From assembly GCA_002070955.1 (NCBI GenBank), contig MWEK01000013.1:62001-126000 (forward strand): 64,000 bases of DNA. The letters run 5' to 3'. This document shows positions 56,246 to 64,000 of the stretch, one piece after another. The DNA comes from Planctomycetes bacterium ADurb.Bin069 (GTDB lineage: Bacteria; Planctomycetota; UBA8108; UBA8890; UBA8898). Numbering within the stretch: the stretch's first letter is position 1; each line of letters starts with the position of its first letter. The position numbers were made by a program, and so were the translations under genes. A model generated the notes under the pieces. It was not told the origin of the DNA. It ran no database searches and saw nothing but the letters and a program-made list of their open reading frames with translations.

Positions 56246-58861
56246 TCAGCGCCGCCTGCGGCGCTCGGGCATGAAGACCTCCGTCGCCAGAACGCCGAGC
56301 GCGCCGAAGAGCGGGTGCAGGAACACGCCCCAGAGAAGCGCCTTGACCCCGGCGCTTGCCAGCGCTTCGCCGCCCGCGGGCGCGATGGCGTGAAGCACGG
56401 TGTGTCCGGCGGCGAAGAGCGCCGCCATCGCCGCGCCTCCGGCCAGCGCTCCGGCCAGCCGCCGCGCGAGCGGCGCTCCGCCGGCCCCCAGGGTCGCGAT
56501 GCTCCCCGCGAGAAGCGGCAGCCCCATCATGAGCGGCCACAGCTCGAGCTCGCCCAGCGCCTTCCCGCCCCTGAACTGAAACACGGCCTCCGCCGCGCAG
56601 AGCAGCGCGGCCGCCCCGAGGCCGGCGGCGAAGGCCGGCCACAGCCGCGCGGGGCGGCCCGCGCGGCGTTCCTCCCGCTCGCGCATGCGCCGCCTGACCG
56701 TGAGCGGATAGTTGTAGCACAGGCCGAAGACCGCGTGCTCGAGCAGCGCGCCGCGCTCGCCGAACACCGGAATCAGGTGCACGGCGTCGGTGGCCCAGTG
56801 CGCCGCCATGAACCGCGCCAAGGCGGGATAGCGGCTCGCCATCTGAATCGGAAAGGCCAGATAGCCCACGTACTTGAAGAAGCTCAGGAAGAGCGCGATG
56901 TTGTAGTCCCTGAAGTTGCGCTCTCGAAGGACGAGGTACACCACGTACGCGCCCCGCGCGAGGGAACCCGGCGAGATCGGCGTCAGTTGGAACAGAACGA
57001 GCAAGACGCCCGCGGCAATCAGGATCTCCTTCCACGGCCAGCCGCAAGCGACGCCCGCGACGACCGCGATCATGATGGCCACGGTCTGCGTCACCGGCAA
57101 GGTGCACAAGTGCACCGCCAGGCTCTGCAGGTACTTTTGGATGAAGGGCTCGCCGGCCACGGCGCGGATTTGAGCGGCGTCTTTCTCGGTGAGCATGTGC
57201 TTGCGGCGCCCTTCGTCCACCATCTCGAAGAGCCAGGCCTCACGCTCCTTGGCGTTGAAATACAGGCGCACGGGGCGCACGAAGAAGTGCTTGAGCCGCT
57301 CGACGGCGTAGGCGCCGTCGGTGAGCAGCCGGTGGACGGGCGCGGGCAGCCACGCGCAGGCCAGGTGCCCCAGCAGGCGCGCGGGCCTGGCGGCGATGGC
57401 CAGGGCGCGCGCATCGCTGACGCGGCCGGCGCGCAGCCAGCGCACGAGCTTCTCGGCCGCGTAGCCCCGCAGCGCCCGGCCGAAGTATTCCCGACTCGCA
57501 AGCATGCTCGCATAGTGGCGCCTGAGATCGGCGCGGCCCCAGACCTTCCTGAGGAAGGCGCCGGCGATGCCGCCCGCGGCGGCGAGGGCGAGGCCCGCGC
57601 CCGCCGCCGCGAGCCACGCGCATCCGGCGGCCCACAGGCCGACCCCCGCCGCCGCGCCGCCGGCGGCCGCCAGCAGCGGCGCGAAACCCGCGCACAGGAA
57701 GGCGGCGGCGCGCGCGCGGCTGCGCCGGAGCCTCTCCGCGCAGGCGCCGTCGGCGATGCCGCGCAACTCCCAGCTTGCGACGAGGGCCGCGAGCACCTCG
57801 GGCAGGAGCCGCGGATCGGTCAGCAGCCGCACGTGGTTGTGAGTCACGTCGAGGACCGCCCGGCGCCGGCGCTCCTCGACCGCGACCAGTTCCGCGTGCA
57901 CCTCGGCCAGGTCGGCGAACGCGTCGCGGCGGGCTTCCACAAAGGCCGCGAGGGCGGCCAGATCGCCGCGGTCGAACTGGACCAGGCTCCCGCGCCGCAG
58001 GCCCTGGGCGATCAGCGCCACATCGCCGGGGCTCATGGGCAGGAACGGCAGGAGCGCCAGGCCGGGCCGGAAGTCCACCGCCGTGAGCCCGCCGGAGGAG
58101 AAGTCCGCCGCTTCGTTGCGCTTGAGGCAGTTCGGTTGACTCTTCAGCGTCCACCACTCGTACTGCCGCGCGAACTCCCGGGCGCCCATGGCGTGCAGGA
58201 GTTCGACGAAATCGCGCATGAATACGCGCTTGGCCCGGAACTCGGGCGAGCCCAGCCCCTCGCCGTCGCCGCGCGCGCGCCACGCCCAGCGCCTGAGGGC
58301 CGTGGTGTCGTCGTCGACCTCCAGAAGCCAAGACCGGCCGTCGACCCATTCGCTCAGCTCGCCGCAGCTCCCGAGGACGGGATCGACGAAGGTCGCCAGG
58401 ATGCGGACGACGGCCCGTTCGCTCCCGAACCTGAGTTTCGCGCCGCGCCGGATCAGCGTCTGCCATAACGCGCCCGCGCGGGCGGCATCGGGGTTGACCT
58501 GAAGCTGAAACGGACCCTGAAACCCGGCGGCGTAGATCGCGTCGCGGAACCGCCGGTTGAAGCCGGTCGGCGGCACGAGGATCTTCATGGCGTACACGCC
58601 GCCGGGCTCCAGGCCCGCGATCGCGTCGCCCTCGACCGCGAGCACGGCGACGCGATAGACCTGGCCCGCGAATCCGCCGCCGACGAAGGCTTCGATACGC
58701 ACCGCCACCCGCGCGCGCGCGGCAGGCGCAATGCCAAGCGCCTCGTACGCGCGCACGGCGCCCGGGTCGTACCGTTCGACCCGCATGGGGCGATGCACGC
58801 CCGCCGCGGCGTAGAGGCGCGCCAGCTCCTCGCAGGTCTGCGGAGCATACTCGCTGTGCAT
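56246..58861 (-). CDS. Large membrane protein with a kinase-like N-terminal domain
   Basis: 871 residues. Residues about 40-330 have a protein-kinase-like order of motifs: a glycine-rich loop GGGFAGQVYRV (near 61), VYAMKIL (AxK, near 90), a hinge-like SEWVDGRSWLLEV, WWTLKSQPNCLKRN where kinases have HRDLKPxN, and GLTAVDFRPG where they have DFG. The catalytic-loop Asp is missing, so it may be inactive or ATP-binding only (inference). From about 395 to 450 are two or three helices, then a charged region (455-590), then two further blocks of helices (about 595-700 and 745-865) including LTPISPGSLARGAYVVY. I do not recognise the whole protein. The end ...FMPERRRRR is basic. Confidence 0.7.
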   Translation of the reverse strand: MHSEYAPQTCEELARLYAAAGVHRPMRVERYDPGAVRAYEALGIAPAARARVAVRIEAFVGGGFAGQVYRVAVLAVEGDAIAGLEPGGVYAMKILVPPTGFNRRFRDAIYAAGFQGPFQLQVNPDAARAGALWQTLIRRGAKLRFGSERAVVRILATFVDPVLGSCGELSEWVDGRSWLLEVDDDTTALRRWAWRARGDGEGLGSPEFRAKRVFMRDFVELLHAMGAREFARQYEWWTLKSQPNCLKRNEAADFSSGGLTAVDFRPGLALLPFLPMSPGDVALIAQGLRRGSLVQFDRGDLAALAAFVEARRDAFADLAEVHAELVAVEERRRRAVLDVTHNHVRLLTDPRLLPEVLAALVASWELRGIADGACAERLRRSRARAAAFLCAGFAPLLAAAGGAAAGVGLWAAGCAWLAAAGAGLALAAAGGIAGAFLRKVWGRADLRRHYASMLASREYFGRALRGYAAEKLVRWLRAGRVSDARALAIAARPARLLGHLACAWLPAPVHRLLTDGAYAVERLKHFFVRPVRLYFNAKEREAWLFEMVDEGRRKHMLTEKDAAQIRAVAGEPFIQKYLQSLAVHLCTLPVTQTVAIMIAVVAGVACGWPWKEILIAAGVLLVLFQLTPISPGSLARGAYVVYLVLRERNFRDYNIALFLSFFKYVGYLAFPIQMASRYPALARFMAAHWATDAVHLIPVFGERGALLEHAVFGLCYNYPLTVRRRMREREERRAGRPARLWPAFAAGLGAAALLCAAEAVFQFRGGKALGELELWPLMMGLPLLAGSIATLGAGGAPLARRLAGALAGGAAMAALFAAGHTVLHAIAPAGGEALASAGVKALLWGVFLHPLFGALGVLATEVFMPERRRRR

Positions 58862-58996
58862 ACCGTTTTCAGCTCCCGTGCGGACGTCTGCCCCGCGCCT
58901 CCCCCGGGACCTCCGCGGGCGCCGGCGGCGGCGCTGGGCGCACTATTGTAATCCGCCGCGCGCCGCGCGCCAGCCGGCCGGACCGGGGGATCTTGC

Positions 58997-59026
58997 TTGG
59001 TTATCGGCGTAACGCCGGGTTAAAAT
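58997..59026 (+). promoter_or_regulatory. Candidate promoter of the 59048 gene
   Basis: TTGGTT at 58997-59002 and TAAAAT at 59021-59026, 18-bp spacer. Transcription from here would start close to the AAGGAGG ribosome site at 59033-59039, which is a tight fit. Confidence 0.35.
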
Positions 59027-59047
59027 GTGGCTAAGGAGGTGCAGCCC

Positions 59048-60631
59048 ATGGAGCGTCCGCACGGCTATCCTCGGAGGGAGCTTCGTTTTTCGCGGGGGCC
59101 CGTTCCGGCGCACGATCAGCGCCCGCAGCACGGCCGTTTCCCGCCGCGCGCGCACCAACGCCAACCTGCCGCGCGCAACAACCCCGGCCTCATGGCCCTC
59201 GCCGTCGTCGGCGTCGCGCTCTTGCTCGGTATGATCATCATTGTCGCCGGCAGGGTGAACCGGCGCCCGACGGATGATGCCGCGCTGCCGCCGTCGGCGC
59301 AGGACACCCTCGATCCGCAGGCCGTCCTCGCCCGCGACATCGCGGGCCTGCGGCTCCTCACGGGCTCATACGAGGACAGAATCCGCCGGGTCGACATGGT
59401 GAAGCCGCGGGCGACCAAGGCCTCCGACCGCACGGCGATCGCGCAGATCAGGCTCGGGTTCCTGATCGAAAAGGAGAAGGAGGACCTTGCCGCGCTGCGC
59501 GCCCTCAAGCCCTCGATCGCCGCGCTCATGGACAAGGGCGATTTCGCGGGCGCGGCCGAACTCATCGACAAGTTCGAGAAGGACCACGGCTTCATCCTCA
59601 AGGGCGCCGCCGGCACCGTCCGTAATCTCGCCGGCGAGGTCGAAGCGCTCCGCGCCGAGGTCGCGCGCTCCCTCGAGGCGACCTTCCAAAAGGATGTCGC
59701 GCTCCTCAAGAGCGCGGCCGCGGCGGACGATCTCGCGGGCGGCAGCGCAATCCTGGAGCGCATTCTCACTTACGGCGACGAGCGGATGAAGTCCGAGGCG
59801 CGGGCCGAGTGGGAAAAGGCCGACGCGTCCTACGCCAAATTGCGGCAGAAGGAACTCGCGCGCCTGACCGCGAACGAGGCGCGCGTCCAAGCACCGGCGG
59901 CGCCTTCCCCGCCGTCCGGCGCCGCCAAGCCCCCTGAACCCGACGAGGCGGAGCTCGCGCCCGACCCGGAGCCGCCGGCCCCGCCCACCGACGCCGCCGC
60001 CGACGACTTCTTCGGCGGCGGCGCCAAGCCCGCCGGCGACGTCAAGGCCTTCACGCAAGTGGCGTCCAACAGGGACGGGACCTTCACGGCGACGATCGAG
60101 CGGCACAAGGTGACCCTGGTGTTCGCGTCCACATCGCTGGTGTGCGTCGACGCCCCGATCCAGCCGAAGAAGTACGCCGAGCACATGGTCGCCGAACTGC
60201 CCGTCCTCTTCTACTGCGAGGCCAAGACGCTCCCCCTGGACCAGGACCCGACGGGCGGGCGGCGCATCTTCAACATGGACTTCCTGATCATGGGCGATGC
60301 GCTCCCGGACGCGGCCCTCTACCACGACCCGAACCCCAAGAAGAAGCTCAGCACGTGGTTCAAGGGCACGTTCTCCCGGCGGGCGCCGCAGCTCATCTTC
60401 CGCCTGGCGAACCAGGAGTACATCGCGGCCGACGAACCGAGCATTGTTCTCAAACGCAAGACGATCGCCGCGAACGAGCTGCCCCGCGCGACGTTCAAGG
60501 CCTTCGTGTCCGGCTCGATTTCCCCGCCCGACCCCGAGGGAGTCGAGAAACTCACGGTCAAGAAGTTCGTGGTGCTGCCCGCCTCGAACGCGGCCAATGC
60601 GGCCATTTATCGGGCGCTGCTCCAGGAATAG
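59048..60631 (+). CDS. Membrane-anchored protein of unknown function
   Basis: 527 residues. A basic cytoplasmic N terminus of about 45 residues (rich in Arg, Pro, His and Gln) is followed by one transmembrane helix (LMALAVVGVALLLGMIIIVAG) and an extracytoplasmic part. Residues about 75-285 are helical and charged, probably coiled coil (DLAALRALKPSIAALMDKGDFAGAAELIDKFEK). A Pro/Ala/Glu linker covers about 286-325. The last 200 residues are a beta-rich domain (FTATIERHKVTLVFASTSLVCVD). The ATG at 59048 has AAGGAGGTG 8 nt upstream and is preferred to the GTG at 59027. No family is recognised. Confidence 0.75.
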   Translation: MERPHGYPRRELRFSRGPVPAHDQRPQHGRFPPRAHQRQPAARNNPGLMALAVVGVALLLGMIIIVAGRVNRRPTDDAALPPSAQDTLDPQAVLARDIAGLRLLTGSYEDRIRRVDMVKPRATKASDRTAIAQIRLGFLIEKEKEDLAALRALKPSIAALMDKGDFAGAAELIDKFEKDHGFILKGAAGTVRNLAGEVEALRAEVARSLEATFQKDVALLKSAAAADDLAGGSAILERILTYGDERMKSEARAEWEKADASYAKLRQKELARLTANEARVQAPAAPSPPSGAAKPPEPDEAELAPDPEPPAPPTDAAADDFFGGGAKPAGDVKAFTQVASNRDGTFTATIERHKVTLVFASTSLVCVDAPIQPKKYAEHMVAELPVLFYCEAKTLPLDQDPTGGRRIFNMDFLIMGDALPDAALYHDPNPKKKLSTWFKGTFSRRAPQLIFRLANQEYIAADEPSIVLKRKTIAANELPRATFKAFVSGSISPPDPEGVEKLTVKKFVVLPASNAANAAIYRALLQE

Positions 60632-60634
60632 CGC

Positions 60635-61855
60635 TCAGAGGAACCGTCGTCCTTCCCGCTCCGGCTCCTTGGGCCGGGCGCCGAGCGTCACGGCGAAGGT
60701 TCGGGCGTTGGCGTCGCGCATGACATCGACGGCCACGACATCGCCGGGGCGATGCATCTGGAGCACCGCGTCAAGCTCCTCCGGCGAATCGACGAGCACG
60801 CCGTCGAACGCCACGATGAGGTCGCCGGCCTCGATGCCCGCCGCCTTGGCGGGGCCGGACGCCTCCAGCACGTGCACGCCGTCGAGCCGCATCGCCGCGC
60901 GCACGCCCAGGTACGCCTTCTCCTCGGACATGGCATCGAGCGTCACGCTCACGAGTTCGTCGCGCCCGTCGCGCACGATCCAGCACACGACGCGCTCGTG
61001 CGCCCGGTGAGCGCCGAGGACGTTCAGGCACTGCTCGGGCGAATGCACCGCGGTGCCCGCGACGCTCACGATCCTGTCGCCCCGCGCGAACCCGGCCGGC
61101 GTGACGCCCGCGCCCGGCGCCGCGACGAAGACGCCGCCCTCGCCCCGCTCCAAGCGCAGCCCGCGCACGGCGCCGCGGGCGATCTCCTTGCCTTCCGCGG
61201 CGGCCATGGCGGGCAGCAGCCTGCGGATCAGCTCCGCGCCCGCGCCGTAGCCCGCGCCCGTGTTGGCGCTCAGACCGAAGCGGCTGGCGATGCGGCTGCT
61301 GATGCCCACGATCTCGCCGCGCAGATTTACGATCGGGCCGCCCGAGTTGCCCGGATTCAGCGCCGCATCGACTTCAATCGCATCGAGGTGCACCGGGCTG
61401 AAACGGCCCACGCCGCTGATTATCCCGCAGCTCACGCTCGGCGCGAAGCTCGGCGCCGCCGGCAGCAGGCGCGGGTTCTGCATCCCCAGGAGGAACGGAT
61501 TGCCGATGGCGAACACGGTTTCGCCCACGCGGCAGGCGGCGGGCTCGGCGACGGGAAGGTACGGCAGGCCGCGGGCGTCCTCCAGCCGCAACAGAGCTAG
61601 ATCGCCGGCGACGTGGCGCCCGAGCACGCGCCCCACGCGGCGCGTGCCATCCGTCGCGAACACCTCCCACGTCTCCCGGGACTTGACCACGTGATCGCAG
61701 GTCAGAACCAGGCCGTCCGGGCTCACGACGACGCCCGAGCCGCCGTCGATGAAGACGTAGGCCTTCACGGCGGCCGCGATGGCCTCGCTGAGGCGCGATT
61801 CCAATTCCGGCGCCGGGGCCGACGCGCACAGGATGCAGACGAGAACCGCAGCCAT
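60635..61855 (-). CDS. HtrA/Deg-like serine protease with two PDZ-like domains
   Basis: 406 residues with a signal peptide (MAAVLVCILCASAPAP). The chymotrypsin-like domain retains the triad: His55 in VLTCDHVV, Asp85 in AGDLALLRL and Ser171 in LNPGNSGGPIVN. Two PDZ-like regions follow (about 235-315 and 320-400: AGFARGDRIVSVAGTAV and AAGIEAGDLIVAFDGVLVDSPEEL). The architecture is that of periplasmic HtrA/DegP-type quality-control proteases. The ATG shares one base with the stop of the upstream gene (TGATG), so the two are translationally coupled. It ends 3 nt from the plus-strand gene at 60631, so the two transcripts converge. Confidence 0.92.
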   Translation of the reverse strand: MAAVLVCILCASAPAPELESRLSEAIAAAVKAYVFIDGGSGVVVSPDGLVLTCDHVVKSRETWEVFATDGTRRVGRVLGRHVAGDLALLRLEDARGLPYLPVAEPAACRVGETVFAIGNPFLLGMQNPRLLPAAPSFAPSVSCGIISGVGRFSPVHLDAIEVDAALNPGNSGGPIVNLRGEIVGISSRIASRFGLSANTGAGYGAGAELIRRLLPAMAAAEGKEIARGAVRGLRLERGEGGVFVAAPGAGVTPAGFARGDRIVSVAGTAVHSPEQCLNVLGAHRAHERVVCWIVRDGRDELVSVTLDAMSEEKAYLGVRAAMRLDGVHVLEASGPAKAAGIEAGDLIVAFDGVLVDSPEELDAVLQMHRPGDVVAVDVMRDANARTFAVTLGARPKEPEREGRRFL

Positions 61856-63510
61856 CAGATTCCCTCCGGCCTGGAGGCCAGCGTCACGGGAATGAGTTTG
61901 CGCTCGCCGTTGCGCAAGACGATGACGGCGATCTTGTCGCCCGCGCGGTACCTGTTGATCTCGGCGACGAGCTCGCCCCAGGAGTTCACCGGCGTGCCGG
62001 CGATGCCGACGATGGCATCGCCCGAGGCGACGCCGGCCTCCGCGGCCGCCGATCCGGGCTGGACGTCGACGGTGATCGTCCCCACGGCCTGGTCGCCGCC
62101 GCGCGAGCGCACGCCGAGGTACGGCAGCTCGGACCAGGCCAGCAGGTTCCGGCCCTCCCGGAGGGCGGGCAGCGCCTCGGCGATGCGCTCGGGCCGCACT
62201 CCGAAACCGATCCCCGAATTGAGCGACCATTCGGGCCACACGTGGCCCACGTAGGCCGTGATGCCGAGGAAGCGGCCCGCGCGGTCGACCAGCGCGCCGC
62301 CCGAGTTGCCGAAATTGGCGGCCACATCGTGCTGGAAAAAGCGCGCGTTGTTTCGGAACGAAGCACTCACGATGCCGCCCGTGACCGTCAGCGCCGCGGG
62401 ATCCGGCGAGCGGCCCAGCGCGAACACGGCCCCGCCGGGTTCGAGGGCGCCTCGGTCGGCCGGTTCGGCGGCTTCCCAGACGCCGCCCTCGGCGCGCAGG
62501 AGCGCCATGTCGTCGACCTCGCCCGAGGCGAGGAGCACGCAATCGAACCAGGCGCCCTCCGCGTCCCGGGCTCGGAGGCGCGTAACCGCGCCCGCCACGT
62601 TGTACCACGAGGTCAGAATCGTCCCGTCCCGGTCGATGCACACCCCCGAGACGCACCCCTTGGGCCGCGTGAAGGCCTCGGGCTGCCGCCGGCGCAGGAG
62701 ATCCAGTCCCTGAGGCAGAAATCCGCCCTTGCGCATGGCGACATCTTCCGTACGTTCGACCTCCAGCGCCGTGACGCGGCGCGCCCATGTTTCGAACACC
62801 TCCCGGGGAAGGGCGTCGCGCGCCGCGCCCGCGGCGGCGGGCACGGCACCCGCGGCGCTCTCGATGAAGTCTCTGAGCAGCCGGACCGGCACGGCGGTGC
62901 CCAGGAAGCGCAGAGGGCTGTAGTTGAGGGACAGGACCCCGATCACGGCCCCGCTCGAGTCCAGGAGCGCGCCGCCGTCCGAACCCGGGTTGAGGGGCGC
63001 ATCGGTCTCGAGCACGAGGCCCTTGTAGGTCGCCTCGCTGCGGGTCTCGCCCAAAACGTAGCGCCCGCTCAGCACGCCGGCGCCGACGCTCACCCTGCCT
63101 TCACCCCCGGCCACGCCGTAGGCGTTGCCGAGGGACAAGACGATTTGCCCCACGCGCTCGTCTTCGCCGAACCTGAGGGGCAGGCACGGCAGGGGGCTGT
63201 CATCGAGCTGCGCGAGGGCACATTCCTTCGCGGTGTCCACGGCCAGCAGCGTCGCGGGCAACATGCGCCCGTCGCTCAGCGTCACGCGGATATCGGTCGC
63301 GCCCGGCGGGAGCACCGTGCTCGAAGTCAGGATCACGCCGTCCGCCCTGATGATCGTGCCCGTCCCGAAGTACCCGCCCTGCGGCCCTCGACACACGATG
63401 CCCACGGAGGCGCGCTGCGCCCGCCGGGCGAGCAAGGCGAGATCTTCCTCGGCGCGGGCCGATGTTCCAAGGCCGGTAACGAGGAGAAGCAAGCAGAGCA
63501 TTGGTCGCAT
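61855..63510 (-). CDS. Tandem degenerate trypsin-like protein with a C-terminal PDZ domain
   Basis: 551 residues with a signal peptide (MRPMLCLLLLVTGLGTSARA). Two trypsin-like domains are visible. In the first (about 30-220) all three catalytic positions are replaced: Thr65 for His (ILTSSTVL), Glu96 for Asp (DTAKECALAQL) and Asp178 for Ser (LNPGSDGGAL). In the second (about 240-440) Asp334 and Ser403 (NFGNSGG) are kept but His is Tyr303 (ILTSWYNV). A PDZ domain follows (about 465-545). This suggests a non-proteolytic binding or regulatory partner for the active protease encoded just downstream. Upstream ATG (63510) with GGGAT; no other start is better. Confidence 0.85.
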   Translation of the reverse strand: MRPMLCLLLLVTGLGTSARAEEDLALLARRAQRASVGIVCRGPQGGYFGTGTIIRADGVILTSSTVLPPGATDIRVTLSDGRMLPATLLAVDTAKECALAQLDDSPLPCLPLRFGEDERVGQIVLSLGNAYGVAGGEGRVSVGAGVLSGRYVLGETRSEATYKGLVLETDAPLNPGSDGGALLDSSGAVIGVLSLNYSPLRFLGTAVPVRLLRDFIESAAGAVPAAAGAARDALPREVFETWARRVTALEVERTEDVAMRKGGFLPQGLDLLRRRQPEAFTRPKGCVSGVCIDRDGTILTSWYNVAGAVTRLRARDAEGAWFDCVLLASGEVDDMALLRAEGGVWEAAEPADRGALEPGGAVFALGRSPDPAALTVTGGIVSASFRNNARFFQHDVAANFGNSGGALVDRAGRFLGITAYVGHVWPEWSLNSGIGFGVRPERIAEALPALREGRNLLAWSELPYLGVRSRGGDQAVGTITVDVQPGSAAAEAGVASGDAIVGIAGTPVNSWGELVAEINRYRAGDKIAVIVLRNGERKLIPVTLASRPEGI

Positions 63511-63571
63511 GGTGTCATCCCGCGGCGTTGGCGTCTCTCAATTATGACACACGCCGTACCTGCTGCGAATC

Positions 63572-63600
63572 TTGCGCCGCGCCCCGCCCATGCCTACAAT
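63572..63600 (+). promoter_or_regulatory. Nitroreductase promoter
   Basis: TTGCGC at 63572-63577 and TACAAT at 63595-63600, 17-bp spacer. The -35 is the same hexamer as in the carA and purD promoters. Confidence 0.55.
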
Positions 63601-63692
63601 GGCGACCTGTTACCGGAACCGACTTCTTAAATCGAGACGGCGGCAAGCCGCACGTCCGGCCGCCGGGGCGCGCCCATGCGCGGGAGGTTGTC

Positions 63693-64000
63693 ATGGAACT
63701 TTCGCAAGCCATCGCCGGACGCCGCAGCGTCCGCAAGTACAGGTCCACCGCCGTGCCGCCCGAGAAGCTCGCCCGCGTGCTGGAGGCCGCGCGGCTGGCT
63801 CCCACGGCCGCGAACCGCCAGCCCTGGAAGCTCTACGTGGTGCGGGATGCCGCGCTCAAGCGCGCCATCGGCGTCGCCTACAAGAACCCCTGGTTCTACG
63901 AGGCGCCGCTGGTCCTCGTCATGTGCGCGCTGCCCGACAGCGCCTGGACCCGCGTGGATGGCAGGAATTACGCCGACATCGATGCAGCCATCGCCTTCGA
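63693..64000 (+). CDS. Nitroreductase family protein (N-terminal part, cut by window end)
   Basis: About 102 codons are visible. The start MELSQAIAGRRSVRKYRSTA matches the family N terminus with the RRSVRKY FMN-phosphate motif, followed by LEAARLAPTAANRQPWKLYVV. GGGAGG lies 7 nt upstream of the ATG. Family members are FMN enzymes that reduce nitro, quinone or related substrates. The missing C-terminal half and any partner genes lie beyond the window. Confidence 0.9.
   Translation, partial: MELSQAIAGRRSVRKYRSTAVPPEKLARVLEAARLAPTAANRQPWKLYVVRDAALKRAIGVAYKNPWFYEAPLVLVMCALPDSAWTRVDGRNYADIDAAIAF

Overview
This is a gene-dense, very GC-rich bacterial window of 64 kb with no RNA genes, mobile elements, CRISPR arrays or prophage that I can recognise. 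No stretch longer than about 300 bases lacks a gene; the largest gaps (about 260-275 bp at 9206-9478, 29253-29512 and 52300-52569) hold promoters. The gene content suggests a Gram-negative anaerobe or facultative anaerobe of the Planctomycetota/PVC type. Pointers to this are secreted multidomain proteins with lamin-tail, CotH, beta-helix and FG-GAP domains ending in dockerin-like GDxNxDG modules, a lipoprotein M48 peptidase, pyruvate:ferredoxin oxidoreductase, ADP-forming acyl-CoA synthetase, and a CdsA whose signature departs from the proteobacterial form. This placement is inference; no rRNA or ribosomal protein marker lies in the window.

Layout. 1-1973: tail of one FtsX-type permease, a second permease and their ATPase (MacB-like exporter). 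2125-5289: secreted sialidase-like/beta-helix fusion. 5416-9205 (minus): ligA, a zinc-ribbon J-domain protein and queA. 9479-10090: small membrane protein. 10213-14192: carA-purA-uppS-cdsA, tightly overlapping. 14327-18268: phoH, a 7TM-HD phosphodiesterase, ybeY and an HDOD gene. 18290-22502: PSP1-domain protein, metallophosphoesterase, an unknown gene and a C45-like Ntn hydrolase. 22578-29252 (minus): small secreted W-V-P-G protein, an 1816-residue CotH/LTD/dockerin protein and an UPF0173 MBL hydrolase. 29513-35473: M48 lipoprotein, ADP-forming acyl-CoA synthetase, CoA-transferase/GNAT fusion and histone-deacetylase-like deacetylase, an apparent acetyl-CoA and protein-acetylation module. 35502-38671 (minus): copper P-type ATPase and a DUF434-like gene, divergent from purD (38766-40037). 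40157-43399: two unknown genes. 43469-49030 (minus): GT2, membrane protein, phosphodiester glycosidase, FG-GAP/dockerin protein and a secreted Ntn hydrolase/propeller. 49194-52093: heparinase-II/III-like lyase and a thioredoxin-fold/TPR protein. 52120-52299 (minus): a 59-residue gene with a very good ribosome binding site. 52570-56181: nifJ. 56246-58861 (minus): large kinase-like membrane protein. 59048-60631: membrane-anchored unknown. 60635-63510 (minus): an HtrA-like protease coupled to a tandem degenerate protease. 63693-end: nitroreductase, cut by the window edge.

Many genes are coupled by 4-nt ATGA or GTGA overlaps, and several promoters share a TTGC-type -35 element with a near-consensus -10. 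The most notable items for follow-up are the kinase-like/membrane fusion at 56246-58861, the active/pseudo-protease pair at 60635-63510, the acetylation-linked CoA module at 30265-35473, the hidden 59-residue gene at 52120-52299, and the altered catalytic signatures in CdsA and YbeY.
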